This document shows, piece by piece, positions 15,015 through 22,771 of a stretch of 42,849 bases of DNA. Numbering within the stretch: the stretch's first letter is position 1; each line of letters starts with the position of its first letter. This DNA comes from Nitrososphaeria archaeon (lineage in GTDB: Archaea > Thermoproteota > Nitrososphaeria > Nitrososphaerales > Nitrososphaeraceae). The notes under the pieces are model-generated. The model saw only the letters and a program-made list of their open reading frames with translations, had not been told where the DNA came from and did not search any database. The DNA lies in contig JAJPIN010000157.1 of the NCBI GenBank assembly GCA_021324715.1, positions 1 to 42,849 on the forward strand. Reading direction: 5' to 3'. Both the position numbers and the translations under genes were made by a program.

Positions 15015-15241
15015 TGGAATTTCTTAAACGTGAGTTTGAGGGGCTTCCAGACGCAGTGGTTCAATCCGTCTTGAAGCAACTCGAACGTGCTATTCGTGCT
15101 GCGGCTATCTCCATCCATGACGAGAGCCCCCACACGGATGCGCAGGCCCGACGAATTTGTGCCAGAATCGCTGCCACAATCGAATTTGCCCAAACGTTTA
15201 AGTCCGCTATTGAACCCGAAGATTCCCTCCCGAAAGAATAG
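15014..15241 (+). CDS. Hypothetical helical protein, 75 aa
   Basis: Helical, Ala- and Arg-rich (LPDAVVQSVLKQLERAIRAAA). This stretch is visibly richer in G+C than its neighbours. Copy 15127 of the dispersed 9-mer encodes S-P-H-T. Last gene before the scaffold promoter. Confidence 0.55.
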   Translation: MEFLKREFEGLPDAVVQSVLKQLERAIRAAAISIHDESPHTDAQARRICARIAATIEFAQTFKSAIEPEDSLPKE

Positions 15242-15261
15242 ATCCGCTGGATTTGTCTTCC

Positions 15262-15270
15262 GTGTGGGGG
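15262..15270 (+). repeat. Dispersed 9-mer copy upstream of the capsid promoter
   Basis: GTGTGGGGG followed by CA in a non-coding gap, 18 bp before the -35 box at 15289. Its inverted partner is 135 bp away at 15127. Confidence 0.8.
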
Positions 15271-15288
15271 CAGGTGTTATTACTATAC

Positions 15289-15317
15289 TTGCCATATATG
15301 GTATTGTATGGTATAAT
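15289..15317 (+). promoter_or_regulatory. Strong sigma70 promoter for the capsid genes
   Basis: TTGCCA (15289-15294), 17 bp, TATAAT (15312-15317) with TGG before it. The ATG at 15324 is 6 nt after the box. Near-duplicate of the promoter at 10258, including the TTGCCATATA start. Confidence 0.75.
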
Positions 15318-15323
15318 ACAAGT

Positions 15324-15425
15324 ATGAATGATTTGTCGTGTGTAGATCATTCATTTTTAGGTATGCTGTCGAGCATATTTAATACACGTAAGCCAACAAA
15401 CCCTACGACGGTAGATAGAATTTAG
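15324..15425 (+). CDS. Short leader gene, 33 aa, before scaffold
   Basis: ATG sits exactly where the transcript should begin. The product starts MNDLSCVDHSFLGML and ends with a Thr/Pro-rich tail. The stop lies 7 nt before the scaffold ATG and its Shine-Dalgarno, which suggests translational coupling. Peptide function unknown. Confidence 0.45.
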   Translation: MNDLSCVDHSFLGMLSSIFNTRKPTNPTTVDRI

Positions 15426-15432
15426 AGGCACT

Positions 15433-16134
15433 ATGAGCGAATCACAAACGGATGTTGCGGTCGTACCGCAGGATGCAAAAGAGTCAACACCCCAACCAGC
15501 TCCGGCTGCCAAGGTAGAGCCTATTTTGCTTAAGGTACATGGCAAAGAGTTTGATGTTTCAACGGAGCAAGGCAGGCTTCAACACCAGGCATGGGCTGAA
15601 GCAATGTCAAGCGTAGTCGGAAGACTCGGAGCTGAGGTGGGTACACTTCGGCAGTTCAAAGAAGAGCGAACTCCTTCGGGAGATGAAGCTCAGGTTATAG
15701 CGAAAGCCAAAGAAAAGGCTGCTCAAGGTGAGATTGATCTTGCTTTAGAACAGGTTTTTTCTTACTCGAAAGAGCAAACACTTAAACTAAAATCTGATTT
15801 TGAACGTGAACGTCATAACAATGCGCTGTGGGAAGAGTATTTCGCAGACAGGGCAGAACTGGTAAAACAGTTAGGCAAAGAAAAGATCAAACGTATCGCT
15901 GAGGCAACTCTCGATATCAAAAGTAAAGATAAAGATGCTTTTGCGGTAATGGATGACTTTTTTAAGCCTTTCTTAGTTGTTACTCAGACCCCGAAGAAAT
16001 CTGACGAAAAGCCCCCTTTAAGTCTCTCAGGGAAGGCACCTAATACTTCTTCTGCACCAGAAAAGAAAGCAGATAAAGAACAAGTTTCTATTGATGCTCT
16101 CTTAGATGGTCGATCTATTAACCGGATCAAATAA
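15433..16134 (+). CDS. Putative scaffolding protein
   Basis: Protein of 233 residues immediately before the coat gene. It is highly charged, with a disordered Pro/Ala-rich N-terminus (TPQPAPAAKVEP), a long helical middle (EQTLKLKSDFERERHNNALW) and a basic C-terminal end, the usual layout of phage scaffolds. It would guide procapsid assembly and leave before DNA entry. Called from position and composition rather than a motif. Confidence 0.6.
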   Translation: MSESQTDVAVVPQDAKESTPQPAPAAKVEPILLKVHGKEFDVSTEQGRLQHQAWAEAMSSVVGRLGAEVGTLRQFKEERTPSGDEAQVIAKAKEKAAQGEIDLALEQVFSYSKEQTLKLKSDFERERHNNALWEEYFADRAELVKQLGKEKIKRIAEATLDIKSKDKDAFAVMDDFFKPFLVVTQTPKKSDEKPPLSLSGKAPNTSSAPEKKADKEQVSIDALLDGRSINRIK

Positions 16135-16138
16135 CTCT

Positions 16139-16155
16139 TTCGTCATTAAGACGAA
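16139..16155 (+). other. Small stem-loop before the coat gene
   Basis: TTCGTC, five-base loop, GACGAA: a perfect 6-bp stem just upstream of the TTAGGAGT ribosome site. It has no U-tract, so it is more likely an mRNA stability or processing element than a terminator. Confidence 0.4.
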
Positions 16156-16168
16156 TTAGGAGTACATT

Positions 16169-17104
16169 ATGTCATTATTTCAAGGCTGGCAAGATTCGCC
16201 TTCAACAGGTGCTTATCAGCAACATGAGGTTATGGAAGTATTCCGCCAAGCAGTCGCGAAAACGATTTGGCTTCCTTATGCTAAACGTATCTCGATTCAG
16301 AGCGGACAATCCGTAACTGTTCCAATCAGAGGGTCACTCGCCGAACCTTCCTCAACATCGGCACTTAACGAGTCTATCTCTATTCCATTAGATAAACTCA
16401 CAATCACCGCTAAAACCATCAGTTTGACCGAACGTGGGCGAGGTGTCATGGTCTCCAAAAAAGGCATGAACCGATCCCCAATCGATCTTTTAGCTGAGCA
16501 TAGAATGGCTCTTGCTGAACAGATGGGACTTGATATGGATACGGTTCTTAAAGCCGGATTCGCGTCAGGTCAGCTCAAGTATGTTGCCACTGGGGCAGCT
16601 TCTTATAACCTCGCTACCAACGGTACCGCAGGTGCAGCAGCTCTCTCCAATGCTAACTTCTTCCACATCCGAAAGATGAGAGATCTCGCTTTCAGAACGT
16701 ATTTGATGCCAAAGAACGACAACGGAAGCTATTCTTTCGTATGTTCTACTGCGTCACTTCGTGGTATCTTGGATGATCCTGAGTTTCTGGAAATCAATAA
16801 ATTTGGTAATCCAGAGAGATTCTCCTCAAACCTATCCGGAAAAATTGCTGACGTGGAAATCTACGAAGATAACCACAGTTTAAGCGATTCTAAAGGAACC
16901 AATAGCGATGTCGGCGAAGGCGTCTTCATTGCTAAAGATGCGGTATATTATGCCGTATTACAAGAACCTTCCATTCATTATGATGCGACCCACGATCACG
17001 GTCGATTCGTGTCACTTGCTTGGTATGGCGATTGGGGTTGTGGAACTTCAACTGATTCGGCAAACGCCGGGTTAGTACGACTCATTCACTTCACATCTAG
17101 TTAA
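16169..17104 (+). CDS. Major capsid protein, N4 gp56-like HK97 fold
   Basis: Protein of 311 residues. It follows scaffold and has the layout of the N4 gp56 coat family: an N-terminal arm, a spine-like region (LTERGRGVMVSKKGMNRSPI, then DLLAEHRMALAEQMG), a domain with a 'Y-S-F-V-C-S' strand and LRGILDDPEF, and IADVEIYEDN resembling the family's 'GxIxGxxI' strand. Good Shine-Dalgarno. Forms the icosahedral shell. The fold assignment rests on motif order, not on a search. Confidence 0.75.
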   Translation: MSLFQGWQDSPSTGAYQQHEVMEVFRQAVAKTIWLPYAKRISIQSGQSVTVPIRGSLAEPSSTSALNESISIPLDKLTITAKTISLTERGRGVMVSKKGMNRSPIDLLAEHRMALAEQMGLDMDTVLKAGFASGQLKYVATGAASYNLATNGTAGAAALSNANFFHIRKMRDLAFRTYLMPKNDNGSYSFVCSTASLRGILDDPEFLEINKFGNPERFSSNLSGKIADVEIYEDNHSLSDSKGTNSDVGEGVFIAKDAVYYAVLQEPSIHYDATHDHGRFVSLAWYGDWGCGTSTDSANAGLVRLIHFTSS

Positions 17105-17121
17105 TAGAAAGGGGATAAAAT

Positions 17122-17571
17122 ATGGCATTACCATCAGAAAGTCTAGTAATTTTATCACCTCTTGGTGCATCAGGATCGGCAGCGAACTCTTTAGCAGTCA
17201 TTAACATGCAGACAGCCGCGTCAGACAAATGTCTTTTCGTGGTTCCTGTAAAAATGACTCTTGAGCGTTTTGAATTAGCAGTTCCACCTTCAGAGACCGA
17301 TTCCGGGGGCGTTAGCAATATCGCTCTTGAATCTGTATCTGCTGCGAACGCAAGATCAACGTTGTTAACGATTATTATTCCGGCAAGCAATTGTGCGGGA
17401 TCAACGATCTATAAGCTTCCTTCCAGCCCAATAATTCTTAACGCAGGTACATTCCTGTCTGTTAACGTTATTACTGAAGGTGTTAGCAACTTAAACGTGG
17501 TTCCCCGAGTCATCGGTACATATTGTGCTGAAGTCGAAGGCAACCAATCCCTCTTAATCGCTTCGGCGTAA
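17122..17571 (+). CDS. Virion-associated beta protein, 149 aa, possible capsid decoration
   Basis: Ala/Ser/Val-rich beta protein (ESLVILSPLGASGSAANSLA) directly after the coat gene with a strong AAAGGGG site. Small beta-sandwich proteins at this position commonly decorate capsids. No family recognised. Confidence 0.55.
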   Translation: MALPSESLVILSPLGASGSAANSLAVINMQTAASDKCLFVVPVKMTLERFELAVPPSETDSGGVSNIALESVSAANARSTLLTIIIPASNCAGSTIYKLPSSPIILNAGTFLSVNVITEGVSNLNVVPRVIGTYCAEVEGNQSLLIASA

Positions 17572-17683
17572 TTTAGAGGCTAGGGAAAAGACCTAGAAAC
17601 AATCATGTGGAAAAGGGGGCGGGATCTTCGCGGACTCGCCTCCAATTCCAACTCTGAAATAAAATCCGCGATGAAAGAATACA
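17572..17683 (+). other. Structured gap between capsid genes
   Basis: Two stem-loops lie in this 112-bp gap: CTAGG-loop-CCTAG at 17580-17596 and a G-rich/C-rich pair (GGGGGCG and CGCCTCC, one G-U) at about 17614-17642. Neither has a U-tract. The gap may hold an attenuator or processing site between coat and downstream virion genes. Confidence 0.4.
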
Positions 17684-17691
17684 ATGACTGA
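17605..17691 (+). CDS. Possible 28-aa peptide in the gap
   Basis: MWKRGRDLRGLASNSNSEIK... ending eight bases into the next gene (ATGACTGA overlap). No Shine-Dalgarno, so it may be only a fortuitous frame. Confidence 0.25.
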   Translation: MWKRGRDLRGLASNSNSEIKSAMKEYND

Positions 17692-18274
17692 TATAGTAGC
17701 TGCAAACGTAAGTTACAGCTTCAACATTAAAGATAAACAATTTAAAGGCCGCAGAGGTTTCTCAGCTCGCGGTACGATCTCGTTTGGAAACGGTTCTTTA
17801 ACCTATCCTTCGGGAGGAATTCCATTAACCAAAGCTAAAATCGGGCTTCCACGAGTTCTGAGATCTGTGGAAATTTTAGGTTCAAACGCATCCCTTTACC
17901 AATTTGAATTTGACTACACGAACTCTAAAATCCGACTGTTTCAATCCCCTGCCGGTTCAGTATCGCTCTCTTCAAACAGTGCTGGTACTGCCTCAGGTAA
18001 CGTAGCTGCTCCCACGATTTCCTTTACTTCAAACTCAGGAAACGTAGCAGCGGATAAAGTAATCGGTGTTAACGCCCTTTCAAACGGTGCTGCACTTGTT
18101 GCGAATACTGCACTCGTAAACGTAATCGGCGTTCAAGCCCCTGCGTTCACGGGAGATGCTCTTTCTGCTCACACTCACACTGCCACAGGTACTGCTGGTA
18201 GATTCGTCGAATTATCTGGCGGATCAACAGCTGTTCAAGCATGTGTGTTAGAAGTGGATTGCGAAGGGTACTAA
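17684..18274 (+). CDS. Virion beta protein, 196 aa
   Basis: Begins MTDIVAANVSYSFNIKDKQF, with beta-rich blocks (GRRGFSARGTISFGNGSLTY, then PSGGIPLTKAKIGLP), Gly/Ala/Asn linkers and a HTHT segment near residue 163. Proteins with the 'LTYPSGGIPLTK' pattern occur in phage head regions. Structural by position; exact role unknown. Confidence 0.55.
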   Translation: MTDIVAANVSYSFNIKDKQFKGRRGFSARGTISFGNGSLTYPSGGIPLTKAKIGLPRVLRSVEILGSNASLYQFEFDYTNSKIRLFQSPAGSVSLSSNSAGTASGNVAAPTISFTSNSGNVAADKVIGVNALSNGAALVANTALVNVIGVQAPAFTGDALSAHTHTATGTAGRFVELSGGSTAVQACVLEVDCEGY

Positions 18275-18300
18275 ACCATAACATATAACTTAGGAGACAC

Positions 18301-18714
18301 ATGAATAATTTCAAAGCCCCCCACACACTAAAAATGAACGAAGAAAAAGGATATCAAGAGGTAGATCATTCTACTTCAGAAGAATTTCGACTGTTGGAAG
18401 CGTTGGGGACGCCGAAAGTATTTTATGCTCTAAAAGCAAACAAATACTACAAAGATGCTGAATGCACCAAATTATTCACTGATGAAGAGATTAATGCTCT
18501 TGAACTTCCGATTCCTGCTAAGATTGAGAATGAAAGACGAAAACTCATTAAAGCAGCAAATGATGCGGGAACCGCAGTAGACTTTAAAGCAGTTTATGCA
18601 GCGACCTCACCTACGGAAGTTCTCCCTCCTAAGGCTATTCGTGACCGTTTAGTTAATGTTGATCCAATTGATCGTATGATTAATAGAATCAACAGATCTA
18701 CTATCGGCAAATAA
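18301..18714 (+). CDS. Hypothetical virion-region protein, 137 aa
   Basis: Mostly helical and charged (YAL-KANKYYKDAECTKLFTDE, then EINALELPIPAKIENERRK). Strong TAGGAG ribosome site. Copy 18318 of the dispersed 9-mer is near the N-terminus and encodes A-P-H-T. Could be a capsid or connector accessory. Confidence 0.5.
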   Translation: MNNFKAPHTLKMNEEKGYQEVDHSTSEEFRLLEALGTPKVFYALKANKYYKDAECTKLFTDEEINALELPIPAKIENERRKLIKAANDAGTAVDFKAVYAATSPTEVLPPKAIRDRLVNVDPIDRMINRINRSTIGK

Positions 18715-18726
18715 GAAAGGAATCCT

Positions 18727-19512
18727 ATGGGATTCGGAAAAAAATTATATGCACGTACTGGACCGATCGCTTTTGCTTCGATTGCTAATAACGTAGTTTT
18801 AAGTCCTCAATCAGGATCAGGAATCAAAGATACTCTTTATCTTGGTCAATTTGAAGTAGGCAACTCATCTGGTGCCAACGCATCGTGTGGATGGGGAATT
18901 CAACTCCCAAATGCTGAATGGAAAGCGGGTCAATGGCTTGCTAACATCTCAGCTTCATATAGTGATAAAACAGCCAACATTCAAGCAGCAGTTGCAAATA
19001 GTTTACCTATAGCAACAACTACAAACAATGATGGTTACGTGATTCAAGCCAGACAAAAATTCAATATAGTGAACCTTATTATCGGTACTGCTCAAAATGA
19101 TGCAGGTACCCCAGAATATACTTATTGGAATGGTTCTGCTTGGTCAGTTCTTGCTACAGAAGCAGTGCCTACGGTAACTTCTACTGGAACTGTAACACTT
19201 GTATTCTTAAGTCCTTCAGATTGGACTCAGACTGCAAGCACAGATTCAGTTGTTACAACTGTTGGTCTTGATTCAGGGATGTATGCCATCAGGGTGAGAT
19301 ACACCACGCATCCATCTGTTACCGCAGGTGTTTTATCAGGACTTAACATAGTAAAACTTTATGACTTCTATGAACTAGTTCCAGATGGAAACAGTATCAT
19401 ATTCCAGGCACAAGGGGAAATAAGAATTCCTGGTAGAGCATCAATTGTTCCGTACTGTAGCACAGCAGATACGAAAAATTGGTGTGATATAGAATATAGA
19501 AACGGGGGGTAA
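18727..19512 (+). CDS. Virion surface protein, 261 aa
   Basis: Beta-rich, with Ser/Thr/Asn repeats and a recognisable block YWNGSAWSVLATEAVPTV followed by LVFLSPSDW, a type of domain seen in several phage head or fibre proteins. AAAGGA precedes the ATG. Likely decorates the head or binds fibres. Confidence 0.55.
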   Translation: MGFGKKLYARTGPIAFASIANNVVLSPQSGSGIKDTLYLGQFEVGNSSGANASCGWGIQLPNAEWKAGQWLANISASYSDKTANIQAAVANSLPIATTTNNDGYVIQARQKFNIVNLIIGTAQNDAGTPEYTYWNGSAWSVLATEAVPTVTSTGTVTLVFLSPSDWTQTASTDSVVTTVGLDSGMYAIRVRYTTHPSVTAGVLSGLNIVKLYDFYELVPDGNSIIFQAQGEIRIPGRASIVPYCSTADTKNWCDIEYRNGG

Positions 19513-19517
19513 TACCC

Positions 19518-20273
19518 TTGGCATTTTTACGAAGATTCCAGCGCGCGTATGCCAGGCTTCGTGGAAGAGTAAGTTCAATCGGAGGATATTTTAATGGATA
19601 TCCCACAGATGGCAATGTTGAACCAAATGTTGTTGCTCAATGGTTATTTAATGAATCATCCGGCAATGCTGTAGATGTTGTCTCAGGTATCTCCCTTCCT
19701 AAATCCGGTGTGGGGGCGCTGACATATTCACAGGTAGCTTCAGGAGCTCTTTTTCAAAGGATTTCTCCTGGGATTCTAACAGCCTCAGATGCGGTTTTTT
19801 ATAACTCGTCACATCAGGCTAGTTGCGATCCAGGAACAGGCGATTTTAGTATTGAGTTGTGGCTTGCAAGTGCTACTTTTAACACTAATAAGTATTTTTT
19901 TGCTACCGCTGATGGAAGTGACAAAGGTTTTGAACTTTCAAATAATAGCACAACAAACATCAGAGTCTATACAAAAGCAGAAGATGGCACAGTGTTAGAT
20001 CAAAATTTTGACCATACAACTGATTTTAATGATGGAAGTCCTCATAAAATTAGAATTATATGGAATAGAGGATCTGGACGGTTAGAATTGCTTATAGATG
20101 GTGTTAGCAAAGGAACACGAGATTTGACTTCTCTTGCAGGTAAAACTATTCAAACGAATACAGTATGTGTTGGCGGTGTTACAGGTGCAATTGCGGCAGC
20201 AGCATCAACATTTTATGAGATCAGATTGTCTTTAAATGCAACAAATAATGCAGGCGGACCTAATGGCGGATAG
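19518..20273 (+). CDS. LamG/concanavalin-like virion protein
   Basis: Protein of 251 residues. Residues 45-245 fit a laminin-G sandwich: AQWLFNESSGNAVDVVSG, DFSIELWLAS, then HKIRIIWNRGSGRLELLIDG. Such domains bind sugars or proteins and are common on phage surfaces. Start TTG 19518 follows a G-run 8 nt upstream. Copy 19708 of the dispersed 9-mer encodes G-V-G-A-L. Confidence 0.65.
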   Translation: MAFLRRFQRAYARLRGRVSSIGGYFNGYPTDGNVEPNVVAQWLFNESSGNAVDVVSGISLPKSGVGALTYSQVASGALFQRISPGILTASDAVFYNSSHQASCDPGTGDFSIELWLASATFNTNKYFFATADGSDKGFELSNNSTTNIRVYTKAEDGTVLDQNFDHTTDFNDGSPHKIRIIWNRGSGRLELLIDGVSKGTRDLTSLAGKTIQTNTVCVGGVTGAIAAAASTFYEIRLSLNATNNAGGPNGG

Positions 20274-20562
20274 TGACCCAGTTAAACAGTATACCTACAC
20301 ATTAACTCAAACTAATGTTGCTTATCCTGGAAAAGATGCATTTATTGCAGGAGTTAATGGTAAGTTTTTTGCTGTTATTTATTTGCCTGAAACAAAAACT
20401 ATTGTAATTGAATCTGATCATGCAGCAAATGATCCTGTTGTTACAAACTATTTAACTACTCAGATGGCTATTGCCACTAATCCTGTAGTTACCGGAGATC
20501 CTGGGATAATTCAAAGTACATTTAATACCGTTGTTAACTTTTTTGGTAATTTATTTAATTAA
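20263..20562 (+). CDS. Hypothetical virion-region protein, 99 aa
   Basis: ATG 20263 overlaps the LamG gene end. Mixed alpha/beta (DAFIAGVNGKFFAVIYLPET). Possibly a chaperone or trimerisation partner of the LamG protein. No family recognised. Confidence 0.5.
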   Translation: MADSDPVKQYTYTLTQTNVAYPGKDAFIAGVNGKFFAVIYLPETKTIVIESDHAANDPVVTNYLTTQMAIATNPVVTGDPGIIQSTFNTVVNFFGNLFN

Positions 20563-20573
20563 GGAGATTTTAG

Positions 20574-21158
20574 ATGGCAGTAATTAGATTTGGTGGTGGA
20601 GGCGGGGGAGCAAGTGTAAATGTTGCTGCTAATAGTGTTCTAGTCTCTAACGCCGCAGGTACAGGAATTAACGCAGCGAGCACATCCAATACAGAGATTG
20701 GTTATTTAGTAGGTGCTACTTCAAACATTCAAGCACAAATTAATACAAAAATTGCTGCACCAACGATCGTTTCAACGACTTGGAGTGCAGATCAAACTGT
20801 TAGTGTTGGAACCGCATGGGCCAATGCTGCACAAATTGGTTCAATTTCTCTCTCAGTTACCGCAACAGGTAACCCAATATTACTCTCTTTCTTTGGTTCA
20901 ACGTCATCGGGATCTTCTGGATCTCTTATGGTTGGATATCAATTAGATTCAGCTACACCTCAAAACGTTACAGTTATTACCTCAAGTGCTCAAATCACTC
21001 AAGGTTGCTTTCTTGTTTGGCTTACTGGTGTTTCTGCTGGTGCGCACACTATAAAACTCTTTGGTAATAAAACGAACAATAACGTTACAGTTTATGGAAA
21101 TGCCGGTGCTTGGGGCACAAATGGAAATACACCTAAATTTGAAGCGTGCGTATTCTAA
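20574..21158 (+). CDS. Fibre-type protein, 194 aa
   Basis: N-terminal Gly-rich region, then IGYLVGATSNIQAQINTK, a motif frequent at fibre domain borders, then a C-terminal beta sandwich (SISLSVTATGNPILLSFFGS ... AGAHTIKLFG). The sandwich resembles the C-terminal domain of the fibre at 24432-25490, so the two may be paralogs. Confidence 0.6.
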   Translation: MAVIRFGGGGGGASVNVAANSVLVSNAAGTGINAASTSNTEIGYLVGATSNIQAQINTKIAAPTIVSTTWSADQTVSVGTAWANAAQIGSISLSVTATGNPILLSFFGSTSSGSSGSLMVGYQLDSATPQNVTVITSSAQITQGCFLVWLTGVSAGAHTIKLFGNKTNNNVTVYGNAGAWGTNGNTPKFEACVF

Positions 21159-21406
21159 TGAATATCGAGGTAGTTCACAATATTGATAATCTTCCATATA
21201 AGAAAGTCTTTTTTGTAACTAACCCCACTCTCACCTATCAATATATACAAAAAGTGATGGATACCAAAAGAAGTAATGGCATGAAAGTTCGATACACATA
21301 TGATGTAAAGAAAAAGCAGGTTACTTTAGAAGGAAGATCATCCTTACCAGTAAATACATTAGTTAGTATCTTAAAAGATGCTTTCTATATGAAACAGATT
21401 GGATAA
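21158..21406 (+). CDS. Hypothetical protein, 82 aa
   Basis: TAATG overlap with the preceding gene. Mixed alpha/beta (MNIEVVHNIDNLPYKKVFF). Unknown function; between a fibre gene and the connector gene. Confidence 0.5.
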   Translation: MNIEVVHNIDNLPYKKVFFVTNPTLTYQYIQKVMDTKRSNGMKVRYTYDVKKKQVTLEGRSSLPVNTLVSILKDAFYMKQIG

Positions 21407-21408
21407 TA

Positions 21409-22401
21409 ATGGTTTTTGAAACTACATCTGAACTCGCAGTACTAGCAGAAAAAGAACTTGGACACCAACTCTCTGGGGCATCTTCACAAAGAGCAGATAT
21501 TGTATCTCACCTAGATCGTGCAAATAAGATCATCTATGATGGTGGGGGACTCCTTAACTACTCAGATGACGGACGAAGACTTCGAAATGAAGTAGTATTT
21601 TCATTTGCTAGATCACAGAATCCTCTTGTAATAACCTTACTTCCAGCGATCACATCCGTAAACGTTACAGCTACGATGCAATCAAATGCACTTACTTTTG
21701 ATGCGGCCCCAGATGGATCAAACTCAGTTGCAGACTATTTTATTCGTATCAATGGAGAAGGAGAAGTCTATAGAATTGATTCACACACAGGAGGATCTAC
21801 TTCAGCAGTTATCGATGGAGATTATGTAGGATCTGCCAACGTATCAGTCGCTTCCTGTTCTATTTTTAAGCTTTGCTACACTATCGGATCAAACACAATT
21901 TCCCAACTAATTTCACCTATCAATATTTTTAGCAAGGTTCGTGGGGTTGAGAACATCTCTATTGTTGATAAAGATGAACTTTATAAGCAATATCCTTTAG
22001 CAGATGTTCAAGTAGCATTTCCTAACATTTGTGCTCTTTTAAAAGAAACTGATGGCAGTATAGTACTACAGTTTAATTCTTATCCAGATAAACTAGAAAG
22101 AATTGAACTAGACTTTATCCCTATTCAAAGCACATTAGATACTCTTACTGTAGATACGGGAATTCCTAAAAAATACCGTGCAGTACTCTCATATTTAGCC
22201 GCCTATTTTATGTCTGCCAGAAACAATGATTCACGAGCACCTAATTTCTTACAAATTGCAAGAGATATGTTCTCAGAATTAGTCCAATGGAATGAACGTA
22301 TGCAATCCACCGCGGATGAAAACTTCGGTAGAGTCTCTATTAGAGGTTTTAACAACCCTCCTATGATCACAGTTCAAAAAGGATACACTTTAGCAGGATA
22401 A
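21409..22401 (+). CDS. Head-tail adaptor (podovirus connector) protein
   Basis: Protein of 330 residues upstream of the large tail protein, the place of T7 gp11 or P22 gp4-like adaptors. N-terminal helices with an early DIVSHLDRANKIIYDGGG, a beta insert (about 75-150) and a C-terminal helical part (KYRAVLSYLAAYFMSARNN). The fold fits adaptor proteins that seal the portal. Called by position and helical layout. Confidence 0.5.
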   Translation: MVFETTSELAVLAEKELGHQLSGASSQRADIVSHLDRANKIIYDGGGLLNYSDDGRRLRNEVVFSFARSQNPLVITLLPAITSVNVTATMQSNALTFDAAPDGSNSVADYFIRINGEGEVYRIDSHTGGSTSAVIDGDYVGSANVSVASCSIFKLCYTIGSNTISQLISPINIFSKVRGVENISIVDKDELYKQYPLADVQVAFPNICALLKETDGSIVLQFNSYPDKLERIELDFIPIQSTLDTLTVDTGIPKKYRAVLSYLAAYFMSARNNDSRAPNFLQIARDMFSELVQWNERMQSTADENFGRVSIRGFNNPPMITVQKGYTLAG

Positions 22402-22402
22402 T

Positions 22403-22771
22403 ATGGCTGGCGATATCGGATTAAAACCAGGAATAAAGCTATTATCACAGAAGATGGCACCAAATACTAATGCTTTTTCCTTAGTAAATCGTCCAAGAAA
22501 TAGTAATCTTCTTGTAGCATTCATATTCGTCTGCAATACTGATGCAAATGCAGCAACATTTAGCATATTTCATGACAATAATGGAAGTACATATAATAAT
22601 ACTACAGCACTTTACTATAGGAATGTAATTAACGCCAATTCAACAACACTTTTAGACTTTTCACATTGTGGTATTTCACTTAATAAAGATACTGCTGTGG
22701 GTAATCTGGGTGCTCAGACAAATACAGCAAATATCATCAATTTTACTGTTTATGGAATGGAGACAAGGTAA
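22403..22771 (+). CDS. Small tail-region beta protein, 122 aa
   Basis: Beta-rich sequence (NLLVAFIFVCNTDANAATFS) resembling small head-tail or fibre-base proteins. One-base overlap with the next gene. No certain family. Confidence 0.5.
   Translation: MAGDIGLKPGIKLLSQKMAPNTNAFSLVNRPRNSNLLVAFIFVCNTDANAATFSIFHDNNGSTYNNTTALYYRNVINANSTTLLDFSHCGISLNKDTAVGNLGAQTNTANIINFTVYGMETR

Noticed and set aside
21539-21551. GGTGGGGGAC at 21541 and similar G-runs as extra copies of the 9-mer
   Set aside because: They differ at two or more core positions; not counted.
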